Shown here: positions 10,846 through 21,116 of the stretch, piece by piece
Layout: every line of letters begins with the position of its first letter
Numbering within the stretch: the stretch's first letter is position 1
Source: Neelides folsomi
Taxonomy: Eukaryota; Arthropoda; Collembola; Neelipleona; Neelidae
DNA: 40,990 nucleotides
Reading direction: 5' to 3'
Assembly: GCA_034687125.1 (NCBI GenBank)
Contig: JAQGBZ010000490.1
Coordinates: 1-40,990, forward strand
The notes under the pieces: model-generated
What the model was told of the DNA's origin: nothing
The model's input: only the letters and a program-made list of their open reading frames with translations
Database searches by the model: none
Made by a program: the position numbers and the translations under genes

Positions 10846-12454
10846 TCAAACTAAGAAGCAATTTGCTTTGTCTGGATAATCACATTGACCTTTCAAACAA
10901 AAGTAAATTAGGTAAATCCTTTTTAAAACATTTTATTTAACTTACCATTTGGATAATTATCATGCCAATTGAAGTGTAGTCCAGGGGAGCATTGATATCT
11001 TATTTTACGTCCTCTTTCACAAACCTAATAATTTGTGTTAAATTCAATACAAAATATTGTAATTTTAATTAATGGATGTGATAAATAAATTCAAAGAACA
11101 ATTTTACGTAATATGATCTGCAGTCTCTTGGATTTGGATAATGACCATCTCTTTTGCGTTGACAATTAAGAGTATCTTGGGGGCAATCGGGTCTCCGAGT
11201 GGTCGTCCAATGTTCCCAATATTCGGTGGTGGGGTCAGGCCAGGGCCAAGATGTTACGGAAGTTGTCTCTGGATAATCAGTTGTTGTTGGATAATCAGTT
11301 ATTGTTGAAGTTTCAGTTGTTGTTGTATCGTCAGGTGTTGTTGGATATTTAGTTGGCTCTTTATATTGAATTGTTGTTGAAGCTTCAGTTATTGTTATAT
11401 CCTCAGGTGTTGTTGAATATGGATCTTCAGTTTCATAAGTGAAATCATTCACTTTGGCAGTTTCAACAATTTTTTGGGTTTTGTTCTTTCCATTATTAAT
11501 CTTTATTTAACAATTATTGCAATTATTTTTAGTGTTTTAAAAGAAATAAAAGCATTTTCCTATTTATTAAAAGCCGAAAATTCTTTATAACATGAACATT
11601 TTCAATAATGTGCCTAGGGATCGGAGTCTGATATATATTTTTTTAAATTACTTTTTTAACTTACTTCACTCGGAACCATAATGGATGAATTAACCAATAC
11701 GACGCCTAATATCAGAAGTAAAACTAAAAGAAAAAGGGTGTCATTTAAACTGCCCAATGAATAAATAATTTTGCCCAATTAAATAAGTAATTTTACCCAA
11801 TTAGTACTTTTGCCCAATAAAAATGACAGAGATGCCCAATCAATAAATAATAATGCCCAAAGTAAGAATTTGTTGTCTTTTCAATAAAATTTTAAGTATG
11901 ATTTGAGAAATCATACTTATACCATTATTATAAAACGATATTAAACTATAATTATTCTATTTTACTATTAGAACGCGGGGATAGACAGGAAATATTCAAA
12001 TAGAACGCGGGTCTCTATTAATGCGCGGGCTTTTATAAAAAAACTCGTATCTTTTTGTGTGTGAGCATTGATAAATTGAATGATATACAACAATATTAAT
12101 ATTTAAATGAAATTCATTCATTTAAATAGTTATCAATTTCTTATAAATATCATGTCTTATTTCAATACTCATCCAAATGGTAGATGATTTCTCAAATCAT
12201 ACTTAAAATTTTATTGAAAAGACAACAAATTCTTACTTTGGGCAATATTATTTATTGATTGGGCATTTCGGTCATTTTTATTGGGCAAAAGTACTAATAG
12301 GGCAAAATTACTTATTTTATTGGGGAAAATTATTTATTCATTGGGTAGTTTAATATTAACCCAAAGAAAAAATAAAAAAATGTAAGACCTCAAAATTTGG
12401 TATCTGCTTATAGTATACTGTTGGTTAATGGGGAAATCCGTTACCTGATTTCAT
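10846..12454 (-). CDS. Secreted Thr-rich protein with a C-terminal chitin-binding type 2 (peritrophin) domain
   Basis: Five exons in transcription order join in frame to 194 residues: 12445-12454, 11665-11723, 11108-11500, 10946-11024 and 10846-10889. The first coding exon is only ten nucleotides (ATG AAA TCA G); spliced to the second it gives the signal peptide MKSVLLLILGVVLVNSS. Residues about 40-125 are rich in Thr, Pro, Tyr and Asp, and look like an O-glycosylated linker. The C-terminal domain has cysteines at 136, 150, 156, 166, 183 and 191. The C-x5-C step and aromatic residues (SYYVC, LHFNW) match CBM14/peritrophin domains, which bind chitin in the gut lining or cuticle. Intron 1 is 721 bp because of the inserted element at 11749-12349; the others are short. 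The tiny first exon is the least certain part. Confidence 0.83.
11749..12349. mobile_element. 601-bp TTAA-flanked foldback MITE in an intron
   Basis: Two 166-bp arms (11749-11914 and 12184-12349) are near-perfect inverted copies, starting ACTGCCCAATGAATAAATAA and ACTACCCAATGAATAAATAA on opposite strands. TTAA flanks both sides (11745-11748 and 12350-12353), the target duplication of piggyBac-type transposition. Each arm carries about five copies of a (T)GCCCAA box, like subterminal transposase-binding repeats. The inner end of the left arm is itself a short palindrome (about 11894-11918). The central 270 bp is non-coding and has three copies of an (A/G)CGCGGG word. No transposase is present. 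The element lies in intron 1 of the chitin-binding gene, with its TTAA about 20 bp from the exon 2 acceptor. Confidence 0.92.
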
Positions 12455-12978
12455 TTTAACGTGAAATTACGATCCAATTATTATAAGAGAAGACTTAATT
12501 AGGAGTTTGCAACTTCAATGGATACTTGCAAAACTGAACAGTTTAACTTCAATTAAATACCTTTACACCCTAAAGTACTTAAGGTTAAAAACGATAAGTA
12601 ATTTAAATAAATGATAAAGTGAGATTTCCTGAAGTTCCATAAAATCGAATTAAAATTTTAACGTAATTGAGAATTTAATATGACGTATTTGATTTGATCA
12701 TTGATAAAAACACTTTATAATTTACCGCTTTGGCCCTTATAATCAATAAATAAATAAAATTTTATTGGGTAGGTTCAATTCACAATCTTGGGTATTTTAT
12801 TGCGAAAGTATGTTATGTATATGAAACTAAATTTTTATCTTCGTAAAAAAATTAAGATTAGACATTTATTGTGAATAAACGATTGCATCCCTTTTTTATT
12901 AAAATGATACCAGCAACATCAATTTATTAAATTTATTGTTTTATCGTTCAAAGTTTAATCAATTGATATTTTCTTCGG
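12455..12978. other. Spacer between chitin-binding and amine oxidase genes
   Basis: Both neighbours are on the minus strand. This spacer therefore holds the promoter and leader of the chitin-binding gene and the 3' UTR of the amine oxidase. A minus-strand AATAAA at 12932-12937 lies about 40 bp after the amine oxidase stop and is the likely polyadenylation signal. Nothing else is recognised. Confidence 0.5.
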
Positions 12979-15799
12979 TTAATTCGCTGAAGGTGGAACA
13001 TCCAGTGATGGATTTGATTCAAAGAAATTGTTCGGTTTGAGGACAAACCCACACGTTCTGAAAATAGTGAACAAAAGAATATAAACAAGATAACTAAATT
13101 ATTTTTTATCTGTTATTGTTATTGATAATAAATAATAATTCATTAAAGATTATTTTATTGTAAATATTAGTGTAATATCTCTCTTCTATTATACTTGCAT
13201 AATTTATGTATTTATTATTACATAATGAGAAGCCTTATAATTTTTAATAGACAATTTTTAATTTATAAATTCAATAATATTACTCAATGGGCATTATTGG
13301 GAAATCCTCGACTCTTGGAATATGAGTGAGTCCAAAAGTATGCCAAAGGACCAAATCTTCTTCTTCAATTTTCTCATTTGGATTTGCTTTGATCCAAGCC
13401 GGAAGTCCGTCTCCGCCTTTGCTCTGATTGACGTAAAATCCTGCAGGGTAAATTTGCCCTTCTTTGAATGCTGTGACCCAAAGTCCGTGCGTAGCAAAGG
13501 CCGCTCTTTCCCTAATAATGCTTCCTGGACGAGCGAGGAGCGGCTGAGTGTTTCCAGGCATAAGTTTCCATCCCACTGGTTCACCCGTAATCGGATTTAA
13601 TGATCGGGGATTCACAATAAGCCAATTGCGCCCTGATCCCGGCGACGTTTGAGTACAACCTTCCTTTGCTGTCCGAAAAATCGTTTTTTTGAGCCCAAAC
13701 CCCTGGCCATGAGGATTTTCTTTCCCGAGCTCAAGCGGCATCACGTCCACTTCAATAACACTATTACGTCGTCCATCGACTAAAAATAACATTTTTACTT
13801 CACACATTGATCTCTTATATATGATTAATTAATTAAATAGTAATTAAATATATAGTAAAAGCTACAGATTGTATTATTAGATAATAATCTTATAGTTTCT
13901 CCTCTTTACCATTTGACATGCAAATTGCCAGTTAATAAAGGTAGGTTAGTGCTTTTTTGGCCATTTGATAATATGTAGATTAAGAGTAGAATTAGAATAG
14001 TTTCTAAATAAATATTTGTATTTACTCATTGGATCAATACGAACAGCAAATATGTGCTGGTGAAATTGGGCATTTATAAATGGCGCCACAATAGTTCCAT
14101 GTCCAAAGGGATGTCCTCCTTCCGCAATTAAATTGGTTGAAAGTTCTCCTGTGGCTTTCACTTCAAATTCTATGGTTCCATCTTGGTGGAAATACCAATA
14201 AAACCCGTATTCATAATTCACGACGGTGGCAATGAAGCTCAGGACCAAACGCCTTGAGCGGACACTGCAAGCTTTCCCTGTTCGATACTCGGTATGTTTC
14301 CATAACAATCCAGCGTCTTCCTCGTGGAGGCAAATTGCATTTTTTAAAACTACAGCTTCTCCAACATGGTTATTCATCACGGCATCAAAATATGTAATTT
14401 CTCCGAAACAGTCACATCCCAATTTAAGGGAATTTGCACAAAAGCCCAAACCATAATCTCCAACGTCAAAAGCCTAAAAACACATCATTCAAAAAATACG
14501 ATACATATACTAAATGTTATATTAAATTTGAATTAAAGTTATATGGTGTACAAATATATTTGAATATATTGTTATTTTATAATATTTATAAATATTTTAA
14601 CAAATTGTTTCTTTACAGCTTTTCTATGAAATGGAGGTCTTGGGTCACCATAAGGAACAACCATCTCTGCAATTGAAGCTCTATAAAAGAGCGGCCGAAT
14701 ATTTGGACCATCTTTGTAATAAACATTTTGAAGAACTAAACCTTCTCGGTAATTAAATCTAAATTATAAAATTTTAATTTATCAGATTTATTTACACCTC
14801 TGTTTAATAAATTGGAAAATTATAATATAAAATTAAAAATTACCCGACTCTAAAAGAAAATTTTTGCCATTCGACCAAATTCCCTTTGACAGTGAACGAC
14901 GGCCCTTGTGGGGAAGTGAGCTTCAGTGGCTTCAAGTCGTCTCTGTGGAATCCATGGGGATGAAACATTGGGTCGTAGTTGTGACATTTGCTTGGAATTG
15001 AAATTCCTCTCTTATCACTCCGTACGTTGAATTCTCCATGAGCCGGAAGATCGTCAATTCGCACAACGCATCTTCCAATTAAATCCACAACTACCATGGT
15101 ATTGTAAATAGAAATAATTGTTATTTAATATAATGACTTATACACTTACCTTTACCATATAAAAAATGTTAAAAATTAATGCTAAAATATGTATGAAAAT
15201 TTAACTTGTTACGAAGTCAAGTGGATGCGCATAATGATTATCCTCTGGAGATTCCCGTGCATACATGAATAATTGGACAAGTCTTTTATTGTTGAATGTT
15301 TCTGATTCTAGTGGAGAATAGCCAATAGACCTAAAAGCAATTATTTTATATATAAAACAAATATACAAATTGAGCATAAACTTGTATGAATTTACCATGG
15401 GTCAGCAACAATAAAATTCATGTTGGGATAGCCAGCGGCCATACATCTCGCTTTGACCTTTTCATCCTCCTTCACAATTTTCTCTGCGTCAAAACAATCT
15501 TCGGGCGTTAAAGTGGGTTGATTTCCGATTCCAACTTCTTTCCATTCTTCAATGTCGTTCTGCGTCAAATTAACCAATGCTTCTATAACTCTGCCAGTTT
15601 CCTTTTCAATTAAAATGGTGAATGAAAGACGTGGGATTGAAATGAAAGAATCGTCGTTGTCATGGAGAAGAACAACAGAAGACTTCAATGGCTCTTTTAA
15701 ACAGATTGAATTGAAATTGAATTTGTCTCCGTACTTGGCTTTAACAACTCGAGCTGTTTGAGAAATTTCTTCCTCTGTTAATGGATCGAGTGGATGCAT
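12979..15799 (-). CDS. Copper amine oxidase (primary-amine oxidase, TPQ type)
   Basis: Copper amine oxidases oxidise primary amines to aldehydes, releasing ammonia and hydrogen peroxide. Seven exons join in frame to 646 residues: 15396-15799, 15206-15330, 14844-15090, 14617-14758, 14026-14473, 13284-13779 and 12979-13057. The start [12 protein letters not shown] matches the usual N-terminus of intracellular or peroxisomal-type enzymes; there is no signal peptide and no obvious C-terminal peroxisomal signal. D309 in AFDVGDYG is the catalytic base. Y393 in TVVNYEY is the residue converted to the TPQ cofactor. Copper ligands are H444 and H446 (FHQHIF) and H608 (THIPR). IDGRRN, NPHGQGF and [10 protein letters not shown] are further family signatures. 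The enzyme looks complete and active. The donor after exon 2 (GTTAAA) is weak, but phase and alignment to HPLDF-VDL support it. The family is lacking from many insects, so its presence is of taxonomic interest. Confidence 0.95.
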
Positions 15800-16725
15800 T
15801 TTCTTTCAATTTTTAATTAAAACTCAATTAAATAATTAATTAAATATATTGGGCAAGAAATGTTTTCTTAAGCACTACTTTCTCGAATAAAGGAAGGAAA
15901 AGAGATAAAAATAGTAAGGGATTTGAAGGAATACCAAAAGTTCATTTGTTATCACCAAAATAAGGAGATATCAATGCGAGGGAAATGTCAAGGCCTTAAA
16001 TCTCTTAATTATTTCAACATTATTATTATCTTATCACTTTCAAAGTACCACGCATTTCATTAATACATTGATCACTTGAGTTGGACTTACATATGTTAAA
16101 CTAATTTTAGATTACATATATTCATATATTACTTATGAACTATACTTTTATATTAAAACTCGTTATGAAACAATTCTTGAGTATTTATTTCTAACGTACA
16201 TGACTTATAATATTTTAATTGATTTTATTATCTTGTAATATGTAATTACATATACATACATACTATTACTACATGTATCTATTGTATTATCTATATTAAA
16301 TTTAAAACTGTAAATAAGAGGCCTTGCATTTAAATATGATGTAGCAAGTACAGATATCAAGTTCAAAGTTGCATCTTCTCTGTCATAACTTTTATTGGAT
16401 ACATTACGTGCTTAATTTAATTATTTAAATGAGAGCTCTGCAATGAATGTTTATTGCATTGATCTGCAATTGAAATATTTTTGTGTTATATTAAAATGCG
16501 ATTAAAGTGATTACATTCTCGTATTCAATGAACCAAATCCAATACACGTACTAGGTACATGTATTGGTACATAATATATAATGCAATGTGTGAAGAATGG
16601 AAATTACTAATTTACGAACTGCATCTAATGTATTTTATATGGATCATAATGAATGTAAAGTCAATACATACTAGGTACATAATACACAATACACATATAG
16701 TATTAAGAAAAGACAAGACTAATAA
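15800..16725. other. Intergenic DNA, no gene seen
   Basis: This stretch holds the promoter side of the amine oxidase gene and the 3' flank of the chemoreceptor gene. ACTAGGTACAT occurs twice near 16550 and 16669, in AT-rich sequence with ATACA repeats. No coding evidence. Confidence 0.45.
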
Positions 16726-18164
16726 CTAATAATTAATTAACAAATTAATAACGCATTCAATAGTATTTATGAAGATCGTAGTGAAGGCTCGTTTACCTAA
16801 AATACCAACGCCGATTTTTATATTACAAGGAATAAAAGCAATTTTTGTGACTTTTCCATCCAACTCGAGATTGAATTTGCTCTTGAAATCCCGAATGAAT
16901 AATATTCTACTGGAGTAAATTTCTTCGCCAAGCATGTTGACATAGTAAATGAAAGAAATAAGAGCCAATAATGAAAACATCACTTGTGTGGTTATTTCTA
17001 TCGGAAAACGGTCATGAAATCTTACTACCGCAAATATTGAAAAAACCACTGTGAAGCTAATTAAACCAAAAGCGATGAAAAAAAAATATTTGAGCTCATT
17101 TAGGACTGTAATATACAGAAGAAAAATATTGTATTTTTTAATTAATTTTCTTTTATTGAAACCTCTTGATTTCAAATCCATGCCATCTTTTAAATTGGAA
17201 CACTCGTCCCTACATTTTATGGAATTTTTCATTTTCAGATAATATCATATTTTGGAAATTAACCAACGTACACATAAAGAAAATAAATAGAATTATGTAT
17301 AAATTAGTATAGGTTAGTATAGTATAAATTAAAACTGAAATTGAATGTCATTTACTAACCTTATTTGTTTAATATAATTTTTTATCAACAATATAAATAT
17401 CCCTAATAATATAAATAAAATGCGAACTAAAACATCGCTAAAAAATAAACGAAATGTTTCAATCAAGGTTTGGAAAACAAACGTTAAATTCTTTCCAATT
17501 AGTAAGTCAAATTTAAAAAGGTAATTCAAAGTGTGTGGGAAAGGATCTCTTAATGCCGAGAGCGATAGCATTAAAGCTGGCGAAAAAATTAAAGTAATTT
17601 TCAGTGTTTTTAGTATAATTTTTTGAAATTTTGTTTCTTTCCCAATAATATTTTCTTCGGAAACTATATAAAGTTGAAAGCGGTAAATTAATTTAAACCA
17701 TTACACATAATATTAAAATATCATTGAGAATTTATTTGATATAAATTTAAAATATCTGTAGATTAAAATTAGTAATAAGAAATTATATTTTAATTGATAC
17801 GTATATATAGTAAATTACCCATTAAGTAAAGCAATAGAAGTTGAAATTCTTGTTCGTGAAGAAAAAAGTAAATTTCATAAATTAAATGAGTAATTACAAC
17901 AAAAACATGACCATATAAATACACCTTTTTGTTAATTTCTAATGTTGAAGTGTCTGTGAATAAATAATCAGTAATCCAGATAAACAATAAAATAATCTGT
18001 AGAGTAATTATTATTAAAAACGAGATATATGAGAAAATTAATTGAGTTTTTGACAAAATAAATTCCCTTGTACGAGGATTCCATCTGAAACTAAAAAGTC
18101 CCGCAAAGTTAATAGCATTTAAATGATATTCAATACATTGAATTGAATCGGGATTTTTTTTCAT
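16726..18164 (-). CDS. Gustatory-receptor-like seven-transmembrane chemoreceptor
   Basis: Three exons in transcription order (17819-18164, 17360-17663 and 16726-17209) join with preserved phases to 377 residues, the usual size for insect-type gustatory receptors. The protein starts MKKNPDSIQC. It has about seven hydrophobic spans and a basic loop (KSRGFNKRKLIKKYN) before the fifth span, consistent with a cytoplasmic loop. The last exon ends with a pattern like the receptor signature, with a charged GKRAFTT stretch and a final hydrophobic helix. The canonical TYxxxxxQF motif appears degraded to ECVINLLINY at the C-terminus. Such receptors are ligand-gated cation channels with the N-terminus inside the cell; the ligand cannot be guessed. 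Assignment rests on topology, size and the C-terminal pattern rather than a strong motif. It could belong to a divergent or species-specific expansion. Confidence 0.72.
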
Positions 18165-21116
18165 TGTAAAATTACTACGTAAATCAAAAAATTGAAAAAT
18201 AAATTCTAAATTCTATTATATTCTATAAAATGTATATACAGGTAGAATTTTTATTGAGGAATTAAAAAATATTAAAAGATTAGGTTTTATCTCAAAAAAT
18301 ATTTTCATAAGAATTTAATCCAAACATGAAATAATAATTTATTTCCAATTACATAATTGATTCCAATGATTTCCAATTAAAAAATTATAGAACAAAATAT
18401 CAAAATATTCACTTGAGCATGGTATGAGTGGAAACAATTTAACGTAATTTCATATATTTTATAACATAATAACATAATTACGTGTATATAACATAACTCC
18501 ATTTCTTGAATTGAAATTCGTTTCATATAATTTCAAAATAATTACATGCCTTTACCATTAGTGACCGTGTATTATTTATTATTGAGCTATTTAAATCATC
18601 GACAAAGAAATAAGAGCATGTTTGGCTTTTATAAACTGTATTAAATATTAATGATTAAACAAAATATCATGGTCGTGGTCGTGGGCATTAAGCGTTTTAT
18701 AATTTTGTAAAGAGACAAATATTTGATAATCACATTAAGTTTGCTATATCATTATTTCGAAAATTGATGTTAAAAAGAAAAGTTCTTGTAGAATTTCAAA
18801 ATGATATTAAATTATTTGATCATTTCGTTTGATATGTACATTACTAACAAATGAGAAAATTTTGCAATGCGTAAAAAATGATTTTATTTTAACTTATAAA
18901 TCCAGCTTGGGATTATACTATCTACATGTTATCATCTATCTAGGTATCATCTATCATTACATCGTCAGTATAAAGTAGGTATCTTCAGTATGGAGTAAAG
19001 TATGGGTAAAATATGCAAGTTTAGTGCGTAACAGCGTAGCCAAATTATTTATATTACTTCCTCCCTTATAATTCATTTTCATTAATTTTCCTCTGAAACG
19101 GAGAGGAAAATGTGAGCCAGAGCCCAAAATTATTAGCCTGAGAATGAATAATGGAATTGCGGAGAATTAAAATCTCATTTCCCTCACTCAATAATGAATA
19201 AAATGGAGAGAAGAGGGAAAAGGTCTAATAAACCAATGAATTCATGATGGATTTTAATTACTTTTCCACATTACGAACAAACTTATGTAAGATCTGATTT
19301 AAAATTAAATGACTTTTTAATAACTACATTATTTACATAAAGCACATCAAACAAATAGCAAACTAGAAGTTATCTTTTATTGTCCTTTATATTACTTATC
19401 TGAAAATACGAACCTAAATGAAATTCTGTTTATTTTACTTTATAGTTAAAATGTCTATATTTTCATTATGAGAGATACGAATAAAGATGTAAAGCTGCTT
19501 AGGATAATACAATACTAATAATTTACAAACCCAAATAATAAATAGAGGTAAGGATAAAGTATAAGCCAGTTTAACATGAAAGGAATGGACTGAATTGAAT
19601 TATACGTCCACATTAGTCGTCCTCCTAATGAAAGAAAATTAAATTCCTGATAATAAACGGAAGAAAGAAGTGAAATTGATAAGGTTAAAAGGGAAACACG
19701 ACAACCACCAGAAACATTTCACCATCAATAGAAGACCAATGTACATCTGGATTTCTCTCTGAAGCAAATCATAAAATAAACCCAACAACTCCATTCCTAT
19801 AAATATAACATTGTAAGGAACGAAATGATAAAGTCACAAAAGGAGTGAAAATCAGAATTGTAAAATAATCCAAGTTTCACTCAAACCTTCACTTAACTTC
19901 CCGCAATAATTCACATGAGCGGGGATTAAGAACCGTTTAAGGAACTGAAACTCCTAAAAGACTTTCGGTAATCGCTTCAATCGCTCCCATCGATTTTGAC
20001 CAAACATTCTTTCCTTATACTTTACCTAATATCTGCTATGATACATCCCAGTACAAAGGCCATTGGAAATTTCGTTCACTTTGCCCAAGTCAAGATATGG
20101 GAGAAGAAAAGGAGAAAATACATAAAACATGGCATGCATTAAATTGTGTTCCAACGAGACTCGCACGTAAATCTGGAATGATTCTTAACTTTTACTACGT
20201 CAAACTGTATACAGATGGTCCTTTAAAAAGGTTCTGCATCCTTCCATACAATTCCCATACCCATACTCAAGTGAAATATGTTTTACTCGTTAAAATCGAA
20301 CATTTCACTTTATATAAAACAGACATTTTATCTTAGCATATAAAAGTAATAGAAAAATATATATCCTATAGTTTTCATTATTAGTAAAGAACTTCCTTAT
20401 ATTTAGTTTAACATATTCAGCCTTTATTTGCAATGTTTTAGCAAATAAAGCTTCACGGTTATTATATATGCACTCAAGTTAAATTGATCCTGGTGTAAAG
20501 GCATGTATAATTAATTTAATGTAGATATATAGAAACCAGTTGTTTAGTATAGACCTATATTTTTATATATTCATGATGTATTCATAAAGTATTTATAAAC
20601 ATAGTTCACTATCATTACATTTATTGAAGGTTGTATAAGAATAAGAAATCGGGTTTCACACGTGTGACACATAGGCAGTTGCTATGGGGAGATCAATGTG
20701 AGTTTAAGTTGTGAAGGACTGCAGAAAGCAAGGAAATTCGCCCGGGTTGGGTATAAGACATGGGTCTTGTAAAGGGGAGCTATAATGCCCGGGTTATAAT
20801 AGCGGGGGTTTTGGCTCGAAGAAATTCAGGGAATCGATTGTCGGGGAGGGGTGAACGTCGCGCAGGACGGAAATTTCCTTACCACTTTCCACATATCCCA
20901 CCTTCCCCTCCTTGCCACACTACGTCGTCTTGGAACCTTTTGAAGAAGACGACTTTTAAACTTAAGAGAGGATTTGGGGAAATCCATTAAACATTTTTAT
21001 TCAATAAATATTCCCATTAAGGATTCAAAGGGAGGGGAAAGAGCGGAGGGATTTATTTGTGAACCATCGAACTCTTCCTCTTCTTTCATCTCCAAGTGAG
21101 GCGGAGGAGGAGAAGA
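18165..21116. other. Intergenic region and probable 5' region of the RUN gene
   Basis: About 3 kb without a supported gene separates two divergent genes. The left two-thirds are AT-rich and featureless, apart from short direct repeats (ATCATCTATC and TCAGTATGGAGTA-like words, 18930-19010). From about 20700 to 21116 the sequence becomes GC-richer, with two GCCCGGGTT words (about 20740 and 20787) and CpG-containing segments. This is probably the promoter and 5' leader of the RUN-domain gene. Small open frames here have no recognisable content. Confidence 0.45.

Noticed and set aside
20097..20336. Plus-strand 79-codon frame
   Set aside because: No splice partners, no motif, and ordinary AT-rich composition.
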